A stretch of 32,399 nt of DNA from Humimonas sp964465015 (GTDB taxonomy: Bacteria > Gemmatimonadota > Gemmatimonadetes > Palauibacterales > Palauibacteraceae), in assembly GCA_964465015.1 (NCBI GenBank), contig CAYXHP010000137.1, positions 1-32,399 of the forward strand. Reading direction: 5' to 3'. Within the stretch, counting starts at the first letter, position 1. Every line of letters starts with the position of its first letter. The notes under the pieces were generated by a model. It was not told the origin of the DNA. It did no database searches and saw only the letters and a program-made list of their open reading frames with translations. Positions 23,808 to 31,353 of this stretch are shown here, piece after piece. Position numbers and translations under genes: made by a program.

Positions 23808-24919
23808 CGCATCCCGGCATACAGGTACCCGATCAGGTGGCCCGCGAGGGCGACCTCGCCTCCAATGAAATCTTCGAGCTGCTGGCGGAGCACGCGCACG
23901 AGCAGGTGCTGTTCACGCACGAGCCCTCGTGCGGCTATCGTGGCCTGATCGCCATTCACGACACGACGTTGGGGCCCGCGCTCGGAGGCACCCGGTTCTG
24001 GAACTACGAGTGCGACCGTGACGCGGTGGTGGACGTGCTGCGGCTGTCGCGGGGCATGACCTACAAGGCCGCCGTGGCCGGTCTCAACCTCGGTGGCGGC
24101 AAGTCCGTCATCATCGGAGACAACCGCCGGCAGGACCGCGAGATGATCATGAGGGCCCATGGCCGGGCCGTGGAGAGCATGGGAGGTCGCTACATCACGG
24201 CCGAGGACGTCGGCACGTCGGTGGAGGACATGGACTTCGTCCACATGGAGACCGACTACGTGGTCGGCATTGCGGGGCGCTCCGGTGACCCGTCGCCGGT
24301 CACGGCCTACGGGGTTTTCCGGGGCATCAAAGCGTGCGCGCAGCGCCGCTACGGCTCCGACTCCCTGAAGGGGCGCACCGTGGCCGTGCAGGGCGCCGGG
24401 CACGTGGGCTTTCACCTGGCGGAGTACCTCATCGAAGACGGGGCTCACGTGGTGATCACCGACATTGATCCGAACCGGACCGGGCGCGCCGTCGACGAGC
24501 TCGGGGCCGAGGGCGTCGAAGCGGACGGCATCTACGACGTGGACGGGGACGTGTTCGCGCCCTGCGCGCTGGGCGCCATTCTCAACGAGGAGACGATCCC
24601 GCGCCTGAACGTGGACATCGTGGCCGGGGCGGCCAACAATCAGCTCGCCGCCGAAGAGGATGACGACCGTCTCGCGGACCGCGAGATCCTCTACGCCCCC
24701 GACTACGTGATCAACGCCGGCGGGCTCATCAACGTGTATTCCGAGTTGGTGAGCTGGTCTCTGGAGCGCTCCAAGCGCAAGGCTGGAGAGATCTACTCCA
24801 CGCTGCTCCAGGTCTTCGCGCTGGCCGAGGAGCGGGGGATCACGAGCGCCGAGGCGGCCGACGAGCTCGCCCAGCTCCGAATCGAGCGCGTGGCGCGGCT
24901 CCACCGTTGGCACGTTTGA
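23804..24919 (+). CDS. Leucine dehydrogenase (Glu/Leu/Phe/Val dehydrogenase family)
   Basis: This 371-residue enzyme deaminates leucine, valine or isoleucine with NAD+ to the 2-keto acid and ammonia. Large stretches match characterised leucine dehydrogenases: IAIHDTTLGPALGGTRFW, RGMTYKAAVAGLNLGGGKSV with Lys88 and catalytic Lys100 twelve residues apart as in the Bacillus enzyme, GRYITAEDVGTSVEDMD, NPSPVTAYGV-like DPSPVTAYGVFRG, the dinucleotide motif VQGAGHVGFHLAEYL, and APDYVINAGGLINV. GTG 23804 overlaps the acyl-CoA dehydrogenase stop (GTGA). Placement after thiolase, hydroxyacyl-CoA and acyl-CoA dehydrogenases points to branched-chain amino-acid catabolism, or in reverse to branched-chain keto-acid supply for iso-fatty acids. 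Confidence 0.93.
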   Translation: MTHPGIQVPDQVAREGDLASNEIFELLAEHAHEQVLFTHEPSCGYRGLIAIHDTTLGPALGGTRFWNYECDRDAVVDVLRLSRGMTYKAAVAGLNLGGGKSVIIGDNRRQDREMIMRAHGRAVESMGGRYITAEDVGTSVEDMDFVHMETDYVVGIAGRSGDPSPVTAYGVFRGIKACAQRRYGSDSLKGRTVAVQGAGHVGFHLAEYLIEDGAHVVITDIDPNRTGRAVDELGAEGVEADGIYDVDGDVFAPCALGAILNEETIPRLNVDIVAGAANNQLAAEEDDDRLADREILYAPDYVINAGGLINVYSELVSWSLERSKRKAGEIYSTLLQVFALAEERGITSAEAADELAQLRIERVARLHRWHV

Positions 24920-24924
24920 GCGGC

Positions 24925-26268
24925 ATGGACGGCGGCTCCGCCCCGGATCCCGGTTCCTCCGCCCGAGTCGGCGACGTGCTCGTGGGACCCGGCTGGCAAG
25001 ACCGGACCCTGGCAGAGGTCGACCCCGAGGTCCGGGCGGCCATCCGGGACGAGACGGACCGGCAGCGCCGAGGCCTGGAGCTCATCGCGAGCGAGAACTT
25101 CTGCTCGTCGGCCGTGCTGGAGGCGATGGGCTCGCCGCTCACCAACAAGTACGCCGAGGGGCTCCCGGGGAAGCGCTACTACGGTGGCTGCGAGTACGTG
25201 GACGTGGTCGAAGAGCTGGCCCGCCGGCGAGCCTGCGACCTGTTCGGAGCCGACCACGCCAACGTGCAGCCGCATAGCGGCGCCCAGGCCAACATGGCCG
25301 CCTACGCGGCGTTCCTGTCGCCGGGCGACACGATCCTGGGGATGAACCTCACGCACGGCGGCCACCTGACGCACGGCTCGCACGTGAACTTCAGCGGCAA
25401 GATGTACGATGCGGTCGAGTACGGGGTGCGCGAGTCGGACGGCCGCCTGGATGTCGACCAGCTGGCGAGCCTGGCCCGGGAGCACCGGCCCGGCGCCATC
25501 ATGGCCGGCTGGAGCGCCTATCCCCGCATCCTGCCGTTCGAGATCTTCGCCGAGATCGCCGGCGACGTGGGGGCTCGCCTCATCGTCGACATGGCCCACT
25601 TCGCGGGGCTGGTCGCCGCGGGCGTGCACCCGAGTCCCGTGCCCCACGCCGACGTGGTGACCACCACGACCCACAAGACTCTGCGGGGTCCGCGCGGCGG
25701 GATGATCCTGTGCCGGGAGGAGCACGCCAAGGCGATCGACAAGGCCGTGTTCCCCGGAACGCAGGGCGGTCCCCTGATGCACGTGATCGCCGCCAAGGCG
25801 GTGTGCTTGGCCGAGGCGCAGACCGAGGGCTTCCGCCGATACGGCGTGCAGACGGTCGCGAACGCGCGCGCGTTGGGACGGGGCCTGGAGTCGCGGGGAT
25901 GGACGCTGGTCTCTGGCGGCACCGACACCCACCTGCTCCTGGTCGATCTGCGGGCCACGGAGCTCACCGGCAAGGACGCCGAGGAGCTGCTGGGCCGGGC
26001 CGAAGTCACGGTCAACAAGAACACCATCCCCGGGGAGACGCGTTCGCCGTTCGTGACCTCCGGCATCCGGATCGGAACCCCGGCCGTGACCACGCGCGGC
26101 ATGGGCGAGGGCGAGATGGACACGATCGCCGGCTGGATCGACCGCGTCCTGCGTTCGGAGGGCGAGGAGGGCGAGATCGAGGCGGTGCGGGGCGAGGTCC
26201 ACGAGCTCACCGAGGACTTCCCGCTCTACCGCACCACGCCCTGCGACCGGACCGCGCCCGGAGGCTGA
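24925..26268 (+). CDS. glyA: Serine hydroxymethyltransferase
   Basis: GlyA is a PLP enzyme converting serine and tetrahydrofolate to glycine and 5,10-methylene-THF. The 447-residue protein has the family signatures GLELIASENFCS, TNKYAEGLPGKRYYGGCEYVD, VQPHSGAQAN, the acidic VDMAHFAGL that binds PLP, and VTTTTHKTLRGPRGG with the PLP lysine at Lys251. The first 30 residues before DRTLAEVDPEV are an extra Gly/Ser/Pro-rich extension. ATG 24925 starts five bases after the leucine dehydrogenase stop; TTG 24907 is possible but would overlap that gene. The TGA stop is overlapped by a CTG (CTGA at 26265-26268) that may be the start of the next gene. Confidence 0.96.
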   Translation: MDGGSAPDPGSSARVGDVLVGPGWQDRTLAEVDPEVRAAIRDETDRQRRGLELIASENFCSSAVLEAMGSPLTNKYAEGLPGKRYYGGCEYVDVVEELARRRACDLFGADHANVQPHSGAQANMAAYAAFLSPGDTILGMNLTHGGHLTHGSHVNFSGKMYDAVEYGVRESDGRLDVDQLASLAREHRPGAIMAGWSAYPRILPFEIFAEIAGDVGARLIVDMAHFAGLVAAGVHPSPVPHADVVTTTTHKTLRGPRGGMILCREEHAKAIDKAVFPGTQGGPLMHVIAAKAVCLAEAQTEGFRRYGVQTVANARALGRGLESRGWTLVSGGTDTHLLLVDLRATELTGKDAEELLGRAEVTVNKNTIPGETRSPFVTSGIRIGTPAVTTRGMGEGEMDTIAGWIDRVLRSEGEEGEIEAVRGEVHELTEDFPLYRTTPCDRTAPGG

Positions 26269-27008
26269 AAGCGGGGGACTCCACCCGGGGATTCCCGGCT
26301 CCGGCCGCAGCCGGGGGCGAAGGCCCGAGTCGGCGCGAGGACGCGTCACGGACCGAAGGCGTCGGGGCCTCCCTCCTCGTCCCGGCGGGAGAGGCCGCCG
26401 GTGAGCTTCGCGAGCGTGGCTCTCGCTTCCTGGCCATCGTGGCGCGTACGTCGACCCGGGCCGAGGCGGAGGCGCTCCGCGACCGGGCCCGGCAAGTCCA
26501 TCACGATGCCACACACCACGTCCTCGCCTTCCGGCCTCAGCAGGGCATGGCGTGGCTCGACGACGACGGAGAGCCGTCCGGGACGGGCGGTCGCCCGGCC
26601 CTGGGCGCGATCGAGGCCGCCGGTCTCGTGGAGGCGGCAGCGGTCGTCACGCGCTGGTATGGCGGCACGAAGCTCGGCACGGGCGGCCTGGCGCGGGCCT
26701 ACGCGACCGCGGTGGCCCGCGCTCTCGCGTCCCTTCCCACGGCGCGGGTGGTGAGAGCCGCCACCTGCCGGGTCCGCTTCGAACACCCCGACACTGGGAC
26801 CGTGATGCGACTCCTCGAAGCCGCCGGGGCGCGGCGCGGTAAACTGTGCTACGGCACCGGCGTGGAGCTGGACGCGCTCGTGCCGCTCGACGTCGTGGCG
26901 GAGCTGGCACGATCGCTCGTCGATGCCACATCCGGACGGGCCGACCTCGAAGTCGGGGAGGGCCGAGATCTCCTGCCGCTCGTTCCTCCGTCCGGCTCCG
27001 CGACTTGA
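26265..27008 (+). CDS. yigZ: YigZ/IMPACT-family protein (UPF0029), start codon non-canonical or unresolved
   Basis: The frame encodes a YigZ/IMPACT-family protein; relatives bind nucleic acid or act near translation, but the exact role is unsettled. Conserved segments are SRFLAIVARTS, DATHHVLAFR, WLDDDGEPSGTGGRPAL, AAAVVTRWYGGTKLGTGGLARAYATAV and the C-terminal DUF1949-like part up to TGA at 27006-27008. There is no ATG, GTG or TTG in frame from 26163 to 26438, while the conserved fold begins around ASLLVPAGEAAGEL (26367-26408). The only nearby candidate is CTG at 26265, which overlaps the glyA stop as CTGA and mimics the GTGA/ATGA couplings of the neighbours; it would add about 34 low-complexity residues. 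GTG at 26439 would remove the first strand. A sequencing error cannot be excluded. Confidence 0.8.
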   Translation: MKAGDSTRGFPAPAAAGGEGPSRREDASRTEGVGASLLVPAGEAAGELRERGSRFLAIVARTSTRAEAEALRDRARQVHHDATHHVLAFRPQQGMAWLDDDGEPSGTGGRPALGAIEAAGLVEAAAVVTRWYGGTKLGTGGLARAYATAVARALASLPTARVVRAATCRVRFEHPDTGTVMRLLEAAGARRGKLCYGTGVELDALVPLDVVAELARSLVDATSGRADLEVGEGRDLLPLVPPSGSAT

Positions 27009-27034
27009 CGCTCGATTTCGGAGACTCCTACTTT
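27005..27034 (+). promoter_or_regulatory. Possible promoter before the Minf_1886-family gene
   Basis: TTGACG at 27005-27010 matches five of six -35 positions and overlaps the yigZ stop. TACTTT at 27029-27034, 18 bases later, is a weak -10 (three of six). The segment is less GC-rich than its surroundings. The leader to the ATG at 27114 would be about 70 bases. Confidence 0.35.
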
Positions 27035-27113
27035 TCGGCGTGTTCTCCCGCCCTCTCGGTCCACCGCGTGTGGCCCGGAGGGAGTCCCGCGCAGATCGCA
27101 CGACGAACGGACG

Positions 27114-27497
27114 ATGGACAGCAGTCAGATCCTCGCGCAGCTCAGGCGGCGGGACCCACGCTACGCCGAAGAGGCGTACCTCTTCGTGCTCGCCGCGCTG
27201 CATCGCTGCCTGGAGGAGCTGGATGAGCCGCGCCACGTCTCGGGATCGGAGCTGGCTTCGGGAGTTCGCGACCTGGCGCTGGCGCGGTTCGGTCCCATGG
27301 CCCGCACGGTCCTGCAGCACTGGGGCATCCACGCCACGCGTGACCTGGGCGAGATCGTGTTCCTGCTCGTCGAGTCGGGGATCCTGATCAAGCAGGACTC
27401 CGACTCGCGGGAGGATTTCGAGGAGCTGTTCAGCTTCGAAGAAGTGTTCGAAACGGGCTATCCCTGGGGCAGCCCTGAAGGAGAACACTTCATCTAG
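27114..27497 (+). CDS. Minf_1886 family protein
   Basis: This 127-residue protein matches the Minf_1886 family, known from Planctomycetes, Verrucomicrobia and other phyla and of unknown function. Recognisable segments are RYAEEAYLFVLAALHRCLEEL, RHVSGSELASGVRDLALARFGPMARTVLQHWGI, RDLGEIVFLLVESGIL and the acidic tail REDFEELFSFEEVFE. It is predicted to be all-helical and cytoplasmic, without cysteine motifs or membrane segments. ATG 27114 lacks a close ribosome-binding site; GGAGGGAG about 30 bases upstream is too far. It is followed by a small hairpin (GGGCC-GACCT-GGCCC at 27498-27512) without a T-run, then a 90-base gap and the zinc-ribbon gene. Confidence 0.85.
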   Translation: MDSSQILAQLRRRDPRYAEEAYLFVLAALHRCLEELDEPRHVSGSELASGVRDLALARFGPMARTVLQHWGIHATRDLGEIVFLLVESGILIKQDSDSREDFEELFSFEEVFETGYPWGSPEGEHFI

Positions 27498-27587
27498 GGG
27501 CCGACCTGGCCCATTCTAAGCCTGCCCGGATGACGCTCGCAGGGAAGCTGTAGGATCGGGGCGGGATGGTCGGGAGGGGGTGATCGC

Positions 27588-27785
27588 GTGGACGAGGTGG
27601 GTAGCTTCCCGGACTGCCTGAAGTGCGAGAACGGCATCCTCCTGCCGCTCTCGGACTACGGCCGGGATGGAGCCACGATCCGCTACAAGGCGTGGGTCTG
27701 TTCCAATCCCGAGTGTGGATTCAACATCCGCATAGACAACGGCGAGATCAGCTTCGGTCGTACGGTCTCCCAGTCCTACCGCTGA
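27588..27785 (+). CDS. Small zinc-ribbon-like protein
   Basis: This 65-residue protein has a CLKC pair (residues 10-13) and a C-x5-C pair (CSNPEC, 38-43), consistent with a small zinc ribbon. Between them lies a predicted beta hairpin (IRYKAWVC), and after them GFNIRIDNGEISFGRTV. GTG 27588 is supported by a strong GGAGGGGG site eight bases or so upstream. It is likely an authentic small gene because of the paired cysteines and the ribosome-binding site. I do not recognise a named family; nucleic-acid binding is a guess from the fold type. It lies 32 bases before the NAD(P)HX repair gene. Confidence 0.78.
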   Translation: MDEVGSFPDCLKCENGILLPLSDYGRDGATIRYKAWVCSNPECGFNIRIDNGEISFGRTVSQSYR

Positions 27786-27817
27786 GGTCCGGGCCGGGCA
27801 CAGGGGTACGCTCGCGC

Positions 27818-29404
27818 GTGGATGAGCGGATGAGCCCGCAGCCGGCACTCGGTGCCGCCGACCTCGATCGCCGGGTGGTCTGGCTCCCGACGGCCGAGGA
27901 GATGGCCGCGCTGGACCGGGACGCCACCGCCTCCGGCGCCACCACCGAGCGGACCCTGATCGAGGTCGCGGGCCGCGAGGTGGCGCGACAGGTGGCCAGC
28001 CGCTTCCCGGACGGCCCGGTGGCGGCGCTGGTCGGGAGCGGTCACAACGGGGCCGACGCGCTCGTCGCCCTCCGCACCCTCCAGGCGTGGGGGCGTCGCG
28101 TCGCCGCCCTGCGCTGCGGAAGCGCCTTGCCCGAGCCGGACGTCTCGGCCGGCTGGAACCTGGAGGTGCGGGATCCCTCCGAGCTGGAAGCCACCTGTTG
28201 CGCCGCGTCCGTGGTGCTGGACGGCCTCCTGGGCACGGGGGTCACGGGCGCTCCGCGGCAGCCGGCCGCTTCCTTCATCGAGCGGCTCAACGCCCTCCAG
28301 GTGCCGGTCGTGGCGGTCGACGGGCCGAGCGGCGTGGACTTCACGACCGGGGCCACTGCGGGCGCCTGCGTGCGCGCCGGCCTCACCGTGTGTCTGGGCT
28401 GGCCCAAGCTCGGGTTGCTCTTCCACCCGGCCAGGGAGCGTTGCGGTCACCTGGTCTGCGTCGAGATCGGGTTTCCACCCGCCGCCGAGGGTCGCTTCGG
28501 AGCGCGCGCCATCACCGCACGGTGGGTGCGCGAGACGCTGATCCGCCGCGGCCCCGAGGCGCACAAGGGCGAGGCCGGCTACGTGGCCCTCGTGGCGGGC
28601 CAGGCCGGCATGGCCGGAGCCTCCGTCCTCGCCGCACGTGCGGCGAGCCGGGCGGGAGCCGGCATCGTGCGGGTCGTGGGGGACCCCGCCAACCGGGTGG
28701 TGGTGCAGTCGGCGGTTCCCGAGGCCCTGTTCGTGCCCTGGGACGATGCGGAGGCGGTGGACGGGGCGCTGGAGTGGGCACACGCGCTGGCGGTCGGACC
28801 GGGCCTGGGCCGCGGCCGCGAGCGGCGCCGGCTGCTGGAGCACGTGCTCGAGGTACGGGGTGAGCGGCCGGTGGTCGTGGACGCCGACGGCTTGAATGCG
28901 TTCGCGGGTGAAGAAGAGGCTCTGGCCCGGCTCGTGGAGGGAAACGGGGTACTCACTCCTCATCCCGGAGAACTGGCGCGGCTGCGGGGAATCGAGCTCG
29001 ACGACGTGCTCCGCGACCGGCCGAGGGCGGCGCGGGCCGCGGCCCGGGACCTCGGCCTGCCGGTCCTCCTGAAAGGGCTCCCGTCGATCGTGGCACTCCC
29101 GGACGGTTCGATTCGCGTGAGCACCGCCGGCGGCCCGGCGGTGGCGACCGGCGGATCCGGCGATGTCCTCACGGGGATGGTGGGCGCCTACCTGGCGGCC
29201 GGCATGGCCCCGGAGAACGCGGCCGCCGCGGCTCTGCACCTGGGCGGAATGGCGGCCGACCGTTCCGTGTCGGCCGAGGGCCATCTTCCCACGGACATTC
29301 CGGCCCGACTTCCGGCGGTTCGGGCCGAAGTGGAGGCTCTGCCATCCAGAGGTCGGGGACCGATCCTCTTCTCCCTGCCGGCCTCCCGGTCCGCCGGCGC
29401 CTGA
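27818..29404 (+). CDS. nnr: Bifunctional NAD(P)HX epimerase/dehydratase
   Basis: This fusion repairs damaged NAD(P)H hydrates: the N-terminal domain epimerises R/S-NAD(P)HX and the C-terminal domain dehydrates it using ADP or ATP. The epimerase part (residues 1 to about 230) has VGSGHNGADALVALRTL, where the usual GNNGGDG loop reads GHNGADA, plus DGLLGTGVTG and VDGPSGVD. The dehydratase part (from about 245) has KGEAGYVALVAGQAGMAGA, the VVDADGLNAF strand, LTPHPGELARL and GGSGDVLTGMVGAYLAAG with the catalytic Asp. The total of 528 residues is normal. GTG 27818 is preceded by AGGGG 11 bases away; ATG 27830 is an equally plausible start. thiL follows after eight bases. Confidence 0.92.
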   Translation: MDERMSPQPALGAADLDRRVVWLPTAEEMAALDRDATASGATTERTLIEVAGREVARQVASRFPDGPVAALVGSGHNGADALVALRTLQAWGRRVAALRCGSALPEPDVSAGWNLEVRDPSELEATCCAASVVLDGLLGTGVTGAPRQPAASFIERLNALQVPVVAVDGPSGVDFTTGATAGACVRAGLTVCLGWPKLGLLFHPARERCGHLVCVEIGFPPAAEGRFGARAITARWVRETLIRRGPEAHKGEAGYVALVAGQAGMAGASVLAARAASRAGAGIVRVVGDPANRVVVQSAVPEALFVPWDDAEAVDGALEWAHALAVGPGLGRGRERRRLLEHVLEVRGERPVVVDADGLNAFAGEEEALARLVEGNGVLTPHPGELARLRGIELDDVLRDRPRAARAAARDLGLPVLLKGLPSIVALPDGSIRVSTAGGPAVATGGSGDVLTGMVGAYLAAGMAPENAAAAALHLGGMAADRSVSAEGHLPTDIPARLPAVRAEVEALPSRGRGPILFSLPASRSAGA

Positions 29405-29412
29405 CTCTCGAC

Positions 29413-30408
29413 GTGGACACGCCGTTGGCCCCGGGGCCCGAGTTCGACCGCATCCGGGCGCTCGTCCGTGCCGCGTCGGCCATCGCCCCGGCGGCGCCCG
29501 GTGGGGGCCCCGGTGATGATGCAGCGGTGGTCGATGTGCCACCGGGCGAACGTCTGGTGGTGAGTACGGACCTCTCCATCGAGGGAGTCCACTTCGAGCG
29601 CGCCTGGCTGCGGTGGGAGACGATCGGCTACCGCGCCGTGACCGCGGCGCTGAGCGACCTGGCCGCGATGGCGGCCCGACCCCTGGGCGTCCTGCTCTCC
29701 ATCGCTCTGCCGCCGGAGCTGGACACGGCCGTACTCGAGTCGATCGCGGCGGGCGCTGGACGCTCGCTGGCGGCCGCCGGGGCTCCCCTCCTGGGCGGGG
29801 ACCTGTCCCGGTCCCCGGGCCCGGTGGTCCTGGACGCGGCGGTCCTGGGCTCAGCCGGTCGACCGGTGGGTCGCCGGGGCGCCGTGCCGGGCGACGAGGT
29901 GTGGGTCACGGGCGAGCTCGGGGGCGCGGCCCTTGCGGTGCGTGACTGGCAGCAGTCGCTCGAGCCCGATCCTCGGGCCCGGAGGGCGTTCGAGCGGCCG
30001 CGCGCTCGACTGGAGGAGTCCCGCTGGCTGGCCGAAGAGGTCCGGCCGAGCGCGCTGATCGACCTCTCCGACGGCCTGGCCGGGGACGCGGCCCAGCTCG
30101 CCGCCGCTTCGGGCGTCCGGGTCGACATCGACCTGGACGCGGTACCGCTGGCCGCCCCCCTCGAGGAGTACTCCGACCGCGGAGCGGCCCTGCGCCTGGC
30201 TCTCACCGGGGGGGAAGACTACGAGCTCCTGGTCACCGGAGCGCCCGGTCGGCTGGGTACGGCCCGGCGGGCCTTCGAGGACCGTCACGGCGTGCGGCTC
30301 ACGCGGATCGGCCGGGTGGAGGAGGGGAGGGGCGTCGGGTGGCGCCGAGGAGGGGACGCGATCGCTCTCGCGCTGGCGGCGTTCGACCACTTCGCGGAGA
30401 CGGAGTAG
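29413..30408 (+). CDS. thiL: Thiamine-monophosphate kinase
   Basis: ThiL phosphorylates thiamine monophosphate to the active cofactor thiamine diphosphate. The 331-residue protein has the N-terminal FDRIRALVRAAS, the metal/ATP-binding GPGDDAAVV with Asp35 and Asp36, STDLSIEGVHFERAW, GYRAVTAALSDLAAM, LGGDLSRS, DLSDGLAGDAAQLA and LTGGEDYELLVT, in the expected order for the AIR synthase-like fold. GTG 29413 has no clear ribosome-binding site and probably relies on coupling to nnr eight bases upstream. No other thiamine gene is in the window. The usual length is about 320-330. Confidence 0.94.
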   Translation: MDTPLAPGPEFDRIRALVRAASAIAPAAPGGGPGDDAAVVDVPPGERLVVSTDLSIEGVHFERAWLRWETIGYRAVTAALSDLAAMAARPLGVLLSIALPPELDTAVLESIAAGAGRSLAAAGAPLLGGDLSRSPGPVVLDAAVLGSAGRPVGRRGAVPGDEVWVTGELGGAALAVRDWQQSLEPDPRARRAFERPRARLEESRWLAEEVRPSALIDLSDGLAGDAAQLAAASGVRVDIDLDAVPLAAPLEEYSDRGAALRLALTGGEDYELLVTGAPGRLGTARRAFEDRHGVRLTRIGRVEEGRGVGWRRGGDAIALALAAFDHFAETE

Positions 30409-30414
30409 CGGATC

Positions 30415-31203
30415 GTGTCGTCCCGGAGCGATCCGGTGGGCGGAAGCGCTCCGGAGGCGGTGGAGGGCGCGGCGCGGGCGAGCCTTCCGCGCACCGTTCT
30501 TCTCGCGGCGATCGGCCTTCCCGCGACCGCGTTCTTCTCTCTCGTCTCCCTGGTGGGCGGGCTCCTCCACGCGCCCCGGGGGCTGCACGATTGGGTGCAC
30601 CGGACCTGGTCGCGCCTTCTCCTCGCCCTCGCGGGCATCCGGGTGCGGGTGGAGGGCCTCGAGCACATCCACCCGGGTGCGGCTCAGGTGGTGGTGGCCA
30701 ACCACCAGTCGTTGTTCGACATCCTGGCCCTGTTCGCCTCGCTCCCCGTGTCGCTCCGCTTCATAGCCAAGATCGAGCTCAGCCGCATCCCGTTGTTCGG
30801 GGGGGCGATGCGACAGGCGGGACACGTGTTCATCGACCGCTCGGACCTCCGTCAGTCGATCCGAGCCATGCGGCGGGCGGGGGAGCGGATGAAGGAGGAG
30901 GGCCTGACGCTGGGCATGTTCCCGGAGGGCACGCGCTCCAGGGACGGACGCCTGCACGCATTCAAGAAAGGGAGCTTCGTCCTCGCCATCGAGACCGGGA
31001 CCCGGCTCGTGCCCGTTGCGATCCAGGGCGGGCGAGCCATCCTGCCGCCGGAGCACCACCTCCTGCGCCCGGCTCCCATGTGCATTCGGTGTGCGCCGGC
31101 GCTGGAGCTGGAGCAGCTGGAGCGAGAAGACAGGGACACGGTCCTCCGCGAGACGCGCGAGGCGATCGCGGGACTCCTCGAGGAGGGCGAGGGACGTGGC
31201 TGA
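30415..31203 (+). CDS. plsC: 1-acyl-sn-glycerol-3-phosphate acyltransferase (PlsC family)
   Basis: This 262-residue membrane-associated acyltransferase adds the second acyl chain of phosphatidic acid. A hydrophobic segment near residues 25-50 (TVLLAAIGLPATAFFSLVSLVGGLL) anchors it. The catalytic H-x4-D motif is NHQSLFD with His97 and Asp102. FPEGTRS at 169-175 binds glycerol phosphate. HVFIDRSD and VPVAIQGGRAILP are further family blocks. GTG 30415 follows thiL by six bases with GGAG nine bases upstream. The acyl donor (acyl-ACP or acyl-CoA) cannot be read from the sequence. A 150-base gap to enolase follows. Confidence 0.9.
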   Translation: MSSRSDPVGGSAPEAVEGAARASLPRTVLLAAIGLPATAFFSLVSLVGGLLHAPRGLHDWVHRTWSRLLLALAGIRVRVEGLEHIHPGAAQVVVANHQSLFDILALFASLPVSLRFIAKIELSRIPLFGGAMRQAGHVFIDRSDLRQSIRAMRRAGERMKEEGLTLGMFPEGTRSRDGRLHAFKKGSFVLAIETGTRLVPVAIQGGRAILPPEHHLLRPAPMCIRCAPALELEQLEREDRDTVLRETREAIAGLLEEGEGRG

Positions 31204-31353
31204 CGGCCCTGTCCCGGCCGGTCCCGCGCCGGGCGCCCGAGGACCGGCGGCGATCCCGATCGGGGCCAGGCGAGCATCGCCTAAGGCCTTGTCCGGCGCG
31301 CCTTCCGCACGCAGCTTGCGGTCGTGCCGGTCCCAACCGAAGCCGGAGGATCG
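31204..31353. other. Intergenic region before enolase (150 bases)
   Basis: The gap contains a short perfect hairpin GGCGA-GCA-TCGCC (about 31268-31280) and a TTGTCC string at 31289-31294 that could be a -35, without a good -10. GGAGGA at 31345-31350 is the enolase ribosome-binding site. No RNA gene or riboswitch is evident. Confidence 0.35.

Noticed and set aside
26401..26754. Open frame starting GTG at 26401 as an alternative start for yigZ
   Set aside because: It is in a different frame from the conserved YigZ sequence and its product has no family signature.
27498..27512. GGGCC-GACCT-GGCCC hairpin after the Minf_1886-family gene
   Set aside because: The stem is only 5 bp and no T-tract follows, so I did not call it a terminator.
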